From: Leptonema sp964619535
GTDB taxonomy: Bacteria; Spirochaetota; Leptospiria; Leptospirales; Leptonemataceae
Length of the DNA stretch: 64,000 nucleotides
Direction of reading: 5' to 3'
Assembly: GCA_964619535.1 (NCBI GenBank)
Contig: CAZUEX010000001.1
Coordinates: 248,001-312,000, forward strand
The notes under the pieces are model-generated. The model did not search any database and was not told the origin of the DNA. It was given only the letters and a program-made list of their open reading frames with translations. A program made the position numbers and the translations under genes. Below are positions 25,360 through 34,326 of this stretch, one piece after another (within the stretch, counting starts at the first letter, position 1; every line of letters starts with the position of its first letter).

Positions 25360-25902
25360 ATGAAGGTTCTTAAACGATACGCCAACCGTCGACTCTACGA
25401 TTCCGGTACAAGCAAGACCGTAACCCTCGATGACGTTGCCCGATACATTCGAGAAGGGGAGGAGGTGCGTGTCGTTGATAATGCCACGGGAGAAGACATC
25501 ACCGTGCGCGTCCTCGGGCAGACCTTTCTGCGCATTACCACAGAAGAACGCAGTGCTGAATTCGGTAGCTTCCTGCTCAGTTCGTTAATCCGTGAGGTAT
25601 CGCAGAACCTTTCCGGCTTTCTGATGCGACTCATTCAGGGGGGGATCGGAACCTCCTGGCTGACCCCTGAAAAACTGGAAAAGATCGTAGAGGATCTTGT
25701 TCAACGGGGAGAGCTCGAAATAGGAGAGAAGCCTGACTTCGTAAACCTGCTCCAGGCACAGCTGAATATGCACGGGGAGCAGCTGAAGCAGCGTGCCCGT
25801 GAGGCGGCCGCGGAGCTTTCCGGCCTGGAAAATCCCGGTCTGGAGGAGCTTTCCGGAAGGCTTGAAGAGGTGGCCCGGCTGATCAAAAAGATCGGTCAGT
25901 AA
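25360..25902 (+). CDS. PhaR-type polyhydroxyalkanoate synthesis regulator
   Basis: Encodes 180 residues. The N-terminal domain KVLKRYANRRLYDSGTSKTV followed by LDDVARYIREGEEVRVVDNA and TGEDITVRVLGQ is the PHB-accumulation regulator DNA-binding domain (PF07879-like). The C-terminal half is a helical, Gln/Glu-rich segment that could be coiled coil. Family members repress phasin and PHA genes and bind PHA granules. No pha synthase is in the window; the divergent neighbour is an acyl-CoA dehydrogenase, which fits carbon-storage or fatty-acid control. The family call is firm, the target inferred. Confidence 0.85.
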   Translation: MKVLKRYANRRLYDSGTSKTVTLDDVARYIREGEEVRVVDNATGEDITVRVLGQTFLRITTEERSAEFGSFLLSSLIREVSQNLSGFLMRLIQGGIGTSWLTPEKLEKIVEDLVQRGELEIGEKPDFVNLLQAQLNMHGEQLKQRAREAAAELSGLENPGLEELSGRLEEVARLIKKIGQ

Positions 25903-25972
25903 GGCTGTTTCTTTCCTTTTACTGTTTTGCTGCCGGTTTTTTTCTACTGCCGGTTAAAGACTGCACTTTTCG

Positions 25973-26002
25973 TTGACGAAGGGACTATGAGGGATGTATT
26001 CT
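25973..26002 (+). promoter_or_regulatory. Candidate sigma-70 promoter for the HEAT-repeat gene
   Basis: TTGACG (25973-25978) and TATTCT (25997-26002) are separated by 18 nt and lie 20 nt before the ATG at 26022. Transcription would start near 26009, leaving a very short leader. Confidence 0.4.
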
Positions 26003-26021
26003 CGGCATCAGAGAGGCAATT

Positions 26022-27146
26022 ATGAAATCCATACGGTATGGCGCTTTACTTCTGCTGATTTCCTTTTCGGCGGTATATGCTGGTGACGGAGACGATGCAA
26101 AGGCCTTCTATGAACGGGCCCATGCAAAGTACGAACGCTACCTCCGGAATGGAAACGTTCGGGAGAAGCTGGAGGCCATCAACTGGATGGGAACGCTGCG
26201 GCGGTATCGGTTTGTTCGTCCCCTGGCTGCGGAACTGTTGAACGGCCTGGATGATGAGAACAAAAGAAAGATGGCCAACTTCGATCCCTATATCAAAAGT
26301 CGGATTGCACAATCGCTTGGCTACATTGGCCGCAAGGAGGCCCTGCCAGCCCTGACGAAGGCCCTTGAGTATACGAATGCCATTCTGGAAGAAGAGCGCA
26401 AGGCCTATGAAGAGAAGGCACAGAAGGCCGCCCAGGAGCAGTCCCACGAGCTTGTCCTTCATGTAAACAAGACCGGGCCTGCCCTTGTAAAAGAAGGTCA
26501 TCTCTTTCCCGTATCGCCGGATGCATACTGGTCCACAGCAGACGAGTTCAAGTCCATGGATTTCGACCCGAACGATGAGTACATGCGAGTGCGCATGGAG
26601 GGCTACAACTACGTCAACCTGATGCACCATATTCTTGTAGCGATCGGAGAGATCGGTGGGCCCGACTCCCTTGATGTCGTTCTGCCTTTCCTCGAGCATC
26701 CATACCGGGACGTGCGTCTGGCCGCGGTGCTGTCCGCTGCCCTGCTGGGAAGCGACAGGGCAAGGGATGCGATGATGGCGCGGTATGCAAACGAAACCGA
26801 CGACGTGGTAAAGGCCCGTCTGTGTTTCGGCATTCTACATCTGGATAGCACACAGGGACAGTTCTATCGTGACCTTACGGAAAAATACCTGAAGCATGAC
26901 GATGTGCGTGTTCGGCTGGATGCAGCCTCTGGCCTGAGGGAGCTTGCCCTGGGAGAATCACTCTTCCATCTGCACGATGCTTTTTTGCTTGAGACTCACC
27001 CTATTGTGAAAAATGTGCTCCTTCAGGCAATCCACAATGCGAATCTCGACAATATTCTACCACCCAATCCGCTCTTTGACACGGGACCGACGCGAATCTG
27101 GGTTCACGGAGAGCCTCTGCAGCCGACAGAACAGCCGAATCCTTAA
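26022..27146 (+). CDS. Secreted HEAT-repeat protein
   Basis: Encodes 374 residues. A signal peptide (about residues 1-20, ending SAVYA) precedes helical repeats. HEAT-like units are visible at about 50-110 (IAQSLGYIGRKEALPALTKA), 205-245 (LVAIGEIGGPDSLDVVLPFL then HPYRDVRLAAVLSAALLGS) and 285-330 (HDDVRVRLDAASGLRELAL). An insert of charged residues occurs near 120-150. The protein is probably periplasmic and a scaffold for protein contacts; no enzyme motif is seen. The next gene, a lipoprotein, starts at or before its stop codon, suggesting they work together. Confidence 0.8.
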   Translation: MKSIRYGALLLLISFSAVYAGDGDDAKAFYERAHAKYERYLRNGNVREKLEAINWMGTLRRYRFVRPLAAELLNGLDDENKRKMANFDPYIKSRIAQSLGYIGRKEALPALTKALEYTNAILEEERKAYEEKAQKAAQEQSHELVLHVNKTGPALVKEGHLFPVSPDAYWSTADEFKSMDFDPNDEYMRVRMEGYNYVNLMHHILVAIGEIGGPDSLDVVLPFLEHPYRDVRLAAVLSAALLGSDRARDAMMARYANETDDVVKARLCFGILHLDSTQGQFYRDLTEKYLKHDDVRVRLDAASGLRELALGESLFHLHDAFLLETHPIVKNVLLQAIHNANLDNILPPNPLFDTGPTRIWVHGEPLQPTEQPNP

Positions 27147-27960
27147 AGGAGCGGGGTCGAGACGTATCGGAGCCCTGGGGCTCTGTCTGTTCCTGGTATC
27201 TTTCACTGCTGTGCTTGCGGGATGCCAGGAAGAGGGATCCTCTACCGGTATCTTTGAGGCTGACGTTCTCTACAGCAAGGTGGACGCGGCCATCATGCGC
27301 ACGGATCCAACCACCTATGGCTTTGAGATCGGAACGGTGCGCAAAGGCGAGGCAGTAAAGGTCTTACGTCGCACGGATAGAAAGGTTCGCATCGGCAAAT
27401 CCACCGACTACTGGTATTATATTCAAAAGGAAAATCGGCTGAAAGGCTGGGTCTATGGCGGTAGCCTTTCGCGTCGTCCCACAGCCGGGGCTGAAGAGGT
27501 TGTGGAAGGTCCTGACATGGTTGTGGTGCAGGCCAATTTGCCCGGCATCTGGTGGGAGCTGAACCATGACGGCTCTACAGGCTACCGTCGACTGGAGTTC
27601 GTTCCTGAGGGAGCAGAGAAGCCGGCCAGAGAGGAAGAAAAAGAGGATGACCTGGCCGTTCCCGGCGCAGAAGAGAATAAAGAGGTCGTCCTTTCTGAGA
27701 CGGGTAAGTTTCAGTACTTCTTCGGTAAGAGTCCGGGCGCCATCATCGAATATCGTATTGATCCACGAACCCGTCGTATTAACCTGAAGCAGGAATCGCC
27801 CGTCGGTCAGCAGTTTGAACTGATTGATCTCGGAGAAGAGTTCCGACTTGTCTCTGCAAAGGGCGATAAGAAATTTACATTCAAGAAAGGCTTCGAAACC
27901 GAAGAAGATCCGGCCGAAAACAACGCGGCACCCGAAAAACAGGAGGAAGAGAGTCCCTGA
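27037..27960 (+). CDS. Lipoprotein with an SH3-like domain
   Basis: The mature part starts at the lipobox TAVLAGC and includes an SH3b-like segment (residues after Cys: SKVDAAIMRTDPTTYGFEIG to DYWYYIQKENRLKGWVYGG). That is followed by a lipocalin-like or beta-rich domain and an acidic tail (EEDPAENN). The start is doubtful. ATGs at 27013 and 27037 lie inside the HEAT gene and give a >50-residue n-region before the hydrophobic core. The Shine-Dalgarno-like AAAGGAG at 27145-27151 is followed by no ATG, GTG or TTG in frame, only ATC (27166) or CTG (27175). Function is likely cell-wall or envelope related. Confidence 0.75.
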   Translation: MRISTIFYHPIRSLTRDRRESGFTESLCSRQNSRILKGAGSRRIGALGLCLFLVSFTAVLAGCQEEGSSTGIFEADVLYSKVDAAIMRTDPTTYGFEIGTVRKGEAVKVLRRTDRKVRIGKSTDYWYYIQKENRLKGWVYGGSLSRRPTAGAEEVVEGPDMVVVQANLPGIWWELNHDGSTGYRRLEFVPEGAEKPAREEEKEDDLAVPGAEENKEVVLSETGKFQYFFGKSPGAIIEYRIDPRTRRINLKQESPVGQQFELIDLGEEFRLVSAKGDKKFTFKKGFETEEDPAENNAAPEKQEEESP

Positions 27961-28008
27961 CTCTTTTCCCATTAAACGAAGAAGGCTCATGCCTTCGCAG
28001 GGCCATTC

Positions 28009-29127
28009 ATGGTAAAACGTCAGTTTGAATCCTTTTCATCGGGTCGACGATCGAAAAAAAAGCGATCGACAGTTCGGGTGAGCAAACCCTCTTTCCGGCG
28101 TGGCCGAAAAAAGGAAACGGGGCCGCATGAGGTCCGCAAAGATTCGGGCCCACGTCTGGAGCGTCCTCTGCGAAAAAGGCCGGCTCCGAAACCCACACGG
28201 CTGCGCCCTGTTTCCTACGATGAAGAAAAGACGGCATCTCGGTTAACCGAAGAGCCCGATTTCAGTCTGCCCGTTACCGATACGGCAGAATCTACCGTCG
28301 TGGATCCGAAGCATCGACTGAAAGAGCTGGAGGAAGCCCTGCGCTCGGGTATACAGCCTGCCAGTGAAACAGAAGCGATGCGCATCAACCGCTATCTTGC
28401 TTATTGTGGTCTGGGATCGCGTCGAGAGGTGGAGAAGCTGGTCGTAGAACGGCGCGTCCAGGTGAACGGCCGGATTCTTGATGATCTTGGATACAGGGTT
28501 CAACCGAGCGATCTGGTATCTGTAGATGGCCGGAGCGTCAGGCCTGCTCGCAGTCGCGTCTATATTGGCCTGAACAAGCCTCGAGGCTATGTCGTTTCGC
28601 GTCGATCTTTTCCGGGCAATCCATCGATCTACGAATTGCTTCCGGCTGAACATGGCAATCTCGGCTATGCAGGAAGGCTTGATCGCGAATCCAGAGGACT
28701 TGTCATTCTTTCTTCTGACGGTGCCTTTATTCAGAGTATTGCTCATCCAAGACAGGGAGTGACGAAGCGTTACATCGTTACGGTCGATTCACCCGTGGAT
28801 GATGCAGATCTGACAATCATGACCGGGCGGGGCGTGAAAGACGAAGGTGAGGTGCTGCGTGCCATATCGGCTCGGGTCATCAATCGAAAGGAAAAGAAGG
28901 TTGAGATCGTTCTTGGAGAAGGGCGAAACCGACAGATTCGTCGCATGTTTGAAGCACTGAAGTATCAGGTGGTTGATCTATTTCGCGTTTCGGTAGGTAA
29001 ATTGACTCTGGATAAACATCCCGTCAAAGAAGGGGAGTTCTTTACCTTTTCTCCTGATGAACTGTTATCAGGAGAGGGGACGTCTGATAAGGATGTACTG
29101 AAGGGATTTCATCCCTGGAAAGAGTAG
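28009..29127 (+). CDS. RsuA/RluB-family pseudouridine synthase with a long basic N-terminus
   Basis: Converts uridine to pseudouridine in rRNA. In 372 residues, about the first 120 are a basic, disordered extension (RRSKKKRSTVRV, RRGRKKETG). After this come an S4 RNA-binding domain (MRINRYLAYCGLGSRREVEK) and the catalytic domain with LNKPRGYVVSRR and the catalytic Asp in YAGRLDRESRGLVILSSDG. GRNRQIRRMFEALKYQV is the C-terminal signature. Ser replaces the common Thr after the catalytic motif (GRLDRES). RluB (23S U2605) is the best guess; RsuA or RluE are possible. Confidence 0.88.
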   Translation: MVKRQFESFSSGRRSKKKRSTVRVSKPSFRRGRKKETGPHEVRKDSGPRLERPLRKRPAPKPTRLRPVSYDEEKTASRLTEEPDFSLPVTDTAESTVVDPKHRLKELEEALRSGIQPASETEAMRINRYLAYCGLGSRREVEKLVVERRVQVNGRILDDLGYRVQPSDLVSVDGRSVRPARSRVYIGLNKPRGYVVSRRSFPGNPSIYELLPAEHGNLGYAGRLDRESRGLVILSSDGAFIQSIAHPRQGVTKRYIVTVDSPVDDADLTIMTGRGVKDEGEVLRAISARVINRKEKKVEIVLGEGRNRQIRRMFEALKYQVVDLFRVSVGKLTLDKHPVKEGEFFTFSPDELLSGEGTSDKDVLKGFHPWKE

Positions 29128-29130
29128 AAG

Positions 29131-30555
29131 ATGCTGTTTGTTACGATACCGTTCCTGGTTTTCTTTTTACTTCTGTTCACGATATACTGGATTCTTCCCG
29201 CCGGATGGCGTTTTGGCGGATTGGTCATCGCTTCCCTTGTATTTTATGGAACATGGAGCATCCCTTTTACGATCCACCTGGTCTTTATCGTAGCTCTGAA
29301 CCATGCTGTGATAGAGCTGTGGCGGGTGTGGCCTAAAAAGTGGCTGTTCTACTCGCTGCAGATCGTTAACGTTCTCAATATTTCGCTCTTTAAATACTAT
29401 TACTTTTTCTTCGATGTTGCCGGCCGCCTGTTTGGAGTATCAGACTGGATCAGCCCGAACCTCCGTCTGGCCGACCGGCTCGAAGGGACAGAGATTCTTC
29501 TTCCCCTCGGAATCAGCTTCTACACGTTCCAGATCATGTCCTATGGCATCGACGTATACAGGGGAAAGTATCAGAAACGGCATCGTTTTCGCGAAGTGCT
29601 GCTGTACATTCTCTTTTTTCCACAGCTGATTGCCGGCCCGATCATGCGTGTAACAGAGCTTCTGCCTCAACTGCAGAACCTTGGCCGGCAGTCCGTTCCC
29701 GATGTCAGTACGTTTCGCCGTGCGATCTGGTTGCTTCTTGCCGGTGTATTCAAGAAACTCCTGATTGCAGACCGGCTGACGGCTGTGGTTGCTCCGTTCA
29801 TGGCAGGTGATCTTTCGCAGATTGCCGCACCTATGATCTGGCTGTATACGTTTACGACGCTTGCCATGCTCTATGCGGACTTTTCGGCCTATACGGATCT
29901 GGCACGCGGCATGGGGCTTCTTCTTGGTATTGAGATACCGATTAACTTTCGGGCCCCTTTCTTTATGGTATCGATGTCGGACTTCTGGCGACGCTGGCAT
30001 CTGACCTTCAGCGCATGGATTCGCGATTACATATATATTCCGCTTGGAGGCAGTCGCGTTCCGGAGCTGCGCAATTACCTGAACCTGGTGATCACCTTCT
30101 TCATCGGTGGACTGTGGCATGGAGCTTCGTATAACTTTGTTACATGGGGCATCTTGATTGGTTTGGTCCTTTCGTTAGAGGGCTTTGTATTCCGCCGCTT
30201 CTGGAAGGAATGGCCTGATTCCTGGGCGCAGCGTCTGTTGCGACTATCCATTTCCTGGTTCTTTCTGCTTCTGACGTCTGTTTTCTTTTTCTCGCCGAGT
30301 TTTGAGAGGTCGATTGATCTGCTTTCGCATATGTTCTCGTTTCAATTTGAGCAGGCCATTCCCGTGGATTGGGGATTGGTTTCTTACGGGCTTGTTGCCG
30401 TGTTCTTTTTCCAGGCCGTTGAGCAGTGGCCGGAAAGATTTGCCCGGCTGCGGAAGTATGACAGGTGGATGCTGCCTCTCTGTGTTATTGTCGTCTTTGC
30501 ACTGGTTCTGCAGTATTCAACGCAGGGACGCGATTTCTTCTATTTTCAGTTCTGA
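29131..30555 (+). CDS. MBOAT-family O-acyltransferase (AlgI-like)
   Basis: A polytopic membrane enzyme of 474 residues with about ten helices. Typical AlgI features are LPLGISFYTFQIMSYGIDVYR, FFPQLIAGPIMR, FWRRWHLTFSAWIRDYIYIP and the invariant His in GGLWHGASYNFVTWG. AlgI-type enzymes move acetyl groups across the membrane to polysaccharides. The next gene, 9 nt downstream, is an SGNH-like partner, so the pair probably O-acylates an exported glycan. It is 3 nt after the pseudouridine synthase stop. Confidence 0.92.
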   Translation: MLFVTIPFLVFFLLLFTIYWILPAGWRFGGLVIASLVFYGTWSIPFTIHLVFIVALNHAVIELWRVWPKKWLFYSLQIVNVLNISLFKYYYFFFDVAGRLFGVSDWISPNLRLADRLEGTEILLPLGISFYTFQIMSYGIDVYRGKYQKRHRFREVLLYILFFPQLIAGPIMRVTELLPQLQNLGRQSVPDVSTFRRAIWLLLAGVFKKLLIADRLTAVVAPFMAGDLSQIAAPMIWLYTFTTLAMLYADFSAYTDLARGMGLLLGIEIPINFRAPFFMVSMSDFWRRWHLTFSAWIRDYIYIPLGGSRVPELRNYLNLVITFFIGGLWHGASYNFVTWGILIGLVLSLEGFVFRRFWKEWPDSWAQRLLRLSISWFFLLLTSVFFFSPSFERSIDLLSHMFSFQFEQAIPVDWGLVSYGLVAVFFFQAVEQWPERFARLRKYDRWMLPLCVIVVFALVLQYSTQGRDFFYFQF

Positions 30556-30564
30556 GGAGGCTGC

Positions 30565-31752
30565 ATGGAATTCCTGAGACGTCCGTTTTTATGGTTATCC
30601 GTTCTGCTCTTTCCATTTCTCTATGGTGTGGATAAGATATTTCTGATCCCGTCGGTACGTGATCATTTTATTCAGCCGGGAGGAATGATGTATTACAGGC
30701 AGCGACAGGAACAGCTGGAGCTGCTGAAAAAGCATCTGCAGAAGATCGGAGACTCATCGCAAACGGTTGTTGTTCTGGGTGATTCGCGATCCTTTGGCAT
30801 CGGCCGCCATGTGGCCATGTTTGCCGGTTATAACAATCCCGATATCTGGAATTTTGCAGGTCCACAGGCTGTGCCTGCCTATCATGACTATCTACTTGAA
30901 AAGATTTTGGCCATGCCCAATGCTCCCCGGCATTTCATTATTGGCCTGTCTCCGGATGGCCTTGCGCGCAATGCGGGCATCTTTGGCTCTCCGGTTCTTA
31001 CTTATGGAGTGGATGAAGCCTTTATTGCAGAGAACCGGAGCATGATTCCTCAGCGCGATATGGACACCTATGTGCAGTCGCGCCGCTTTGTGCTGCCTGG
31101 AATGCACTTCTCGTTTGGAACGCTTTTTTCGCGAGTGGCCAATTCGCTTACACAGCCTGATCTGGACAGCCAGCTTGCATCCCTGGGCATGCGAACCGAT
31201 CAATTCAGCGGTGAAGAGCTGGCAATACTGCGACAGCTTGCAACCGTCAAACAGGAAGACCTGCGCTACTATAACTACTACCGATCGCCACACAGGGCTA
31301 TACTCAATGCAACCTACGGGGCCCAGCTTGCCTGGTGGGGCCGGATGAGCGATGAAGAGCTCAAAAAGGAAACGGATAAACTGGTATCGCTGTACCTGCA
31401 GCATTTTGTTGTTTCGCAGGAACAGATGTTTTTTCTTGAGCGAGCCTTGAAGCGTATTCAGAGAGCCGGCGGATCCGCTGTAATCTTCTGGCCTGGCGTG
31501 AATCCCTATCTGCGTAAGGTGTATGAAGAGGAACCGGCCATCTCTGCCATCTGGCAGCGCGTTCAGCAACTTTCCCGGCAATATGGCATGAAGACGATCA
31601 ACTTTAACGAACCCGGGCGCCTGCAATGCGAGGACTATTACGATGCAAGCCACCTGTCTGTAACATGCTTTCCCGGCATAACAGAGACCTTGCTTGAAGC
31701 GCTTTTGAACCAGAAGCCCCGACATCGGGGAGGGCCGATGCCGGTCTTTTGA
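30565..31752 (+). CDS. DUF1574-like SGNH-fold partner of the MBOAT acyltransferase
   Basis: Encodes 395 residues. One N-terminal membrane segment (about 10-28) is followed by VVVLGDSRSFGIGRH, the GDS block with the nucleophile Ser (about residue 74), and near the end YYDASHLSV, a D-x2-H pair that fits the SGNH catalytic dyad. The layout, membrane anchor plus periplasmic SGNH domain next to an MBOAT, parallels AlgJ/AlgX or DltD. It resembles DUF1574, a family I know from Leptospira. The likely role is the periplasmic transfer step of glycan O-acylation. Its stop is 3 nt from the convergent next gene. Confidence 0.75.
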   Translation: MEFLRRPFLWLSVLLFPFLYGVDKIFLIPSVRDHFIQPGGMMYYRQRQEQLELLKKHLQKIGDSSQTVVVLGDSRSFGIGRHVAMFAGYNNPDIWNFAGPQAVPAYHDYLLEKILAMPNAPRHFIIGLSPDGLARNAGIFGSPVLTYGVDEAFIAENRSMIPQRDMDTYVQSRRFVLPGMHFSFGTLFSRVANSLTQPDLDSQLASLGMRTDQFSGEELAILRQLATVKQEDLRYYNYYRSPHRAILNATYGAQLAWWGRMSDEELKKETDKLVSLYLQHFVVSQEQMFFLERALKRIQRAGGSAVIFWPGVNPYLRKVYEEEPAISAIWQRVQQLSRQYGMKTINFNEPGRLQCEDYYDASHLSVTCFPGITETLLEALLNQKPRHRGGPMPVF

Positions 31753-31755
31753 TCG

Positions 31756-32592
31756 TCAGTTGATTCCGTCTACTTCGCGAACCTGCTTCAGGATGTTCAG
31801 GATATCGTTATGCAAAAGCCCGTTTGAGGCTACAATGTTGCCCGTGCTTACATCAAAGATGCGTCCCTGAAAATCCGATACCCGTCCACCTGCCTCTCGC
31901 AGGATGACGCTGGCAGCGCACGTATCCCAGGGATGGACGTTGCGCTCCCACATGCCATCAAAGCGTCCCTCTGCAATCCAGCACAGATCAAGGACGGCTG
32001 ACCCCGTTTTACGCAGACCCGCACCGGCCGACAGAATGGCGGACATGTCGCCGATCAGCTCGGTAATGATACCGCGACGCTGATAGGGAAGTCCTGAGGC
32101 GATCAGGGCAATTTCGAGACTGGCCGTTCCCGATGTTTCAATGGGCTGATTGTTCTTGAAGGAGCCATCACCGAAGATGGCCCGATACGTTTCTTTAAAC
32201 GTAGGAACGTAAACAACACCCGCAACGGGATGTTCGCGAAAGGTCAATCCAACGGAAATGCAGTACAGCGGATTGCCGTGAATATAGTTTCGCGAACCAT
32301 CGAGGGCATCGATCCACCAGTGGAAGTCGGAGTCCTCTCCCTGGTCACCGGCCAGCTCTGACGAAAAGCGATCGTCGGGAAAACCGCCGGTAAGGGCCTC
32401 AAGGATCGGCCGCTCTGCATGTTCGTCGACATTTGCAAGGATCTCTTTAAAGGGAAGGGAATGCCGGTTTGCAACGACCTCTTTCTGGTATCGGACGATG
32501 CTTTCGCCAATGGCCGGCAGAACATCAAGCAGAAACTGCATGCGTTTCTGTACTTCATCAAGCGGAAACTCAGCGGGAATAGAATGGATCAT
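31756..32592 (-). CDS. Inositol monophosphatase-family phosphatase
   Basis: A Mg-dependent sugar-phosphatase of 278 residues. Metal-site motifs are IDALDGSRNYIHG (motif A, about residue 88-100) and WERNVHPWDTCAA (motif B, with the catalytic WD). The N-terminal Glu pair is represented by SSELAGDQ. GSAVLDLCWIAEGRFDG matches the family closely. Substrates in the family include inositol-1-P, fructose-1,6-bisP and PAP, and the sequence does not decide. The start overlaps the stop of the upstream membrane protein gene by 4 nt. Confidence 0.88.
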   Translation of the reverse strand: MIHSIPAEFPLDEVQKRMQFLLDVLPAIGESIVRYQKEVVANRHSLPFKEILANVDEHAERPILEALTGGFPDDRFSSELAGDQGEDSDFHWWIDALDGSRNYIHGNPLYCISVGLTFREHPVAGVVYVPTFKETYRAIFGDGSFKNNQPIETSGTASLEIALIASGLPYQRRGIITELIGDMSAILSAGAGLRKTGSAVLDLCWIAEGRFDGMWERNVHPWDTCAASVILREAGGRVSDFQGRIFDVSTGNIVASNGLLHNDILNILKQVREVDGIN

Positions 32593-33818
32593 CGGGTTGC
32601 CTTTAGTGCACAGGCTTCAGCGGCAATGCGGGCGCATAGGAGCTTCCATACAGGAAGCAGATCGAGCGCAGTAGCCGCTCCGCCTGTTACGGAATCGGTA
32701 ACATTCAGGATAGATGGCAGCACCTGCTGCATCTTTTCAATAAAAGGACCAAGCTGATGTCTCGTCTGGTTGAGAATCTGATCGAGGCTCTGGCTGAGCG
32801 TCTGCAGGATCTCCCTGGCCGTTGTAAGGGAGTCGGCATCGGCAAACTGGCCGAAACGCTTCTCTGCCTCGTCTTCGGTAGCCGAAAGAAGCGAGGCCAT
32901 CCAGTTTCCAGAGGCCTCTGCCAGGTTATCCGTAAAAGGAAGGGCCATCTCTATGGCAGCGAAGTAGATCAGGGCTTCCTGTCCTGCCTTTGTGGCAAGA
33001 AACGAGCGAACACGATCCACCGGCGATCCGTCATAAAGGGAGGCAATGATGTATGCAAGGGCCAGTGCCTTGACTCCGGCATCGGCAGCCTGCTGTGGGT
33101 CGGCCTCGAATGTACGCTTTCGGTCTTTGTTCTTGATGGCCTCGATAGAGTTCTTGATGCCCGTATAGATACCGAGGCCGCCATCGACACGATCAAGTGC
33201 AATGCCTGTTTTGACGGCCTTCAGCACCCCGGCATCCTGTTCGGCAATCTGCTCGGCGCCACGAAGCATGTCTTCGTCCGCATCGGGGTGCAGGCGTCTC
33301 ACTGCTCCGGCAACGTTGCCATACAGATCAAGGTTGGGAGCAAACGGCAGGTTGTTCATGATCGTGCTGCACACACGCACGGAAAGGTCGTCCTCGCTGT
33401 ATTCTACAAGAACGTCATTTACGGGATTCCTGCTAACACCCATCTCCTTGCGAATCCTGGAACGTAGCCTGGCCTCGTCAGAGGTGGCCTTTTCTGCCAC
33501 GGCTTCCAGACGTAGCAGGAAGTCCTTGCGGATCCACAGGGCATGAAGGACGGAAAGAATCCATAGACCAAAAAAACCGGCCATCAGGCCGCTAAACCAC
33601 TCCGGACGGCTTTCCTGGTCGGGATACCGGTCTACAAAATAGAACAGTGCAACCACGGCTGCCAGATAGATCGCCGAAGCTACCAGGTATGAGGCCTTCT
33701 TAACACGAAGAAAGACATAGAGGAAGGCCAGAAAAGAGGTAAAGCCAAAGGGGAGGGTGAGCAGGATGTACCAGCTCTGTAGCAGTTCCCAGCCCGTGCC
33801 TTTGCGCGTCAGACTCAT
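32589..33818 (-). CDS. Hypothetical membrane protein, three N-terminal helices and a long soluble domain
   Basis: I do not recognise the family. The 409-residue protein has helices at about 12-35, 45-62 and 75-95, then a charged domain. Residues 100-125 (EKATSDEARLRSRIRKEM) look like coiled coil. A long Asp/Ala-rich helical region continues to about 300, and the end (SILNVTDSVTGGAATALDLL) is hydrophobic enough to touch the membrane. It is translationally coupled on both sides, overlapping the TM2 gene upstream and the phosphatase downstream by 4 nt each, so the three products are probably made together. Confidence 0.7.
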   Translation of the reverse strand: MSLTRKGTGWELLQSWYILLTLPFGFTSFLAFLYVFLRVKKASYLVASAIYLAAVVALFYFVDRYPDQESRPEWFSGLMAGFFGLWILSVLHALWIRKDFLLRLEAVAEKATSDEARLRSRIRKEMGVSRNPVNDVLVEYSEDDLSVRVCSTIMNNLPFAPNLDLYGNVAGAVRRLHPDADEDMLRGAEQIAEQDAGVLKAVKTGIALDRVDGGLGIYTGIKNSIEAIKNKDRKRTFEADPQQAADAGVKALALAYIIASLYDGSPVDRVRSFLATKAGQEALIYFAAIEMALPFTDNLAEASGNWMASLLSATEDEAEKRFGQFADADSLTTAREILQTLSQSLDQILNQTRHQLGPFIEKMQQVLPSILNVTDSVTGGAATALDLLPVWKLLCARIAAEACALKATR

Positions 33819-34210
33819 CTACTGCGCTCCCGATTGCGCCGGGAAACGATCTCGTTCAAATGCCAGTAGTCCCAGAGAATTCCTATGCCAGCAAGCCCGC
33901 CGGTGAAAAGATAAAGGATACCGGTGCCCGGTTTACCGAGATAGAAGCGGTGAATACCGAGAACTCCGAGAAACGTCAGTAGAATCCACGCCACACTATA
34001 ATCGTACACGCCGGCCTCGTAGATGCGTTCTGCCTGCCTTTCCATCGAGGGGATCAGAAAAAGGTCGATGATCCAGCCGATACCGAGCAGTCCAAGCGTA
34101 AAGAAGTAAATCGTGCCGGAAACCGGCTTCCCAAAGTAGAAGCGGTGAGCACCGAGAAAGCCGAAAACCCAGAGGATGTAGCCGATTGCCTTGCTGTGCG
34201 TGTCCTGCAT
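33815..34210 (-). CDS. Protein with two TM2 domains
   Basis: Encodes 131 residues formed by two copies of the TM2 unit: YILWVFGFLGAHRFYFGKP and, after about 70 residues, ILLTFLGVLGIHRFYLGKP. Each has the diagnostic LGxHRFYxGK between two helices, followed by a GIGxxxD segment (GIGWIIDLFLIP, GIGILWDYWHL). TM2 proteins are small membrane proteins of unclear function. A tandem duplication within one protein is less usual than a single unit. Confidence 0.9.
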   Translation of the reverse strand: MQDTHSKAIGYILWVFGFLGAHRFYFGKPVSGTIYFFTLGLLGIGWIIDLFLIPSMERQAERIYEAGVYDYSVAWILLTFLGVLGIHRFYLGKPGTGILYLFTGGLAGIGILWDYWHLNEIVSRRNRERSR

Positions 34211-34326
34211 AGGGCACCAGGATGTGCATCAGTGTGTCATCCGACAAGCATTTTAGGAGGTCCGGTTCCGATGGGCGGCCGGGCCAGAATGCAGCCATTC
34301 CCAGGAACGACTGACCCGTCGTCCCA

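Noticed and set aside
25937..25973. CTGCCGGTT direct repeats after phaR as a terminator
   Set aside because: They are direct, not inverted, repeats; no stem forms despite the T-run.
27903..27960. Acidic repeats at the end of the lipoprotein as a possible repeat element
   Set aside because: It is ordinary low-complexity Glu/Asn/Pro coding sequence, not a DNA repeat.
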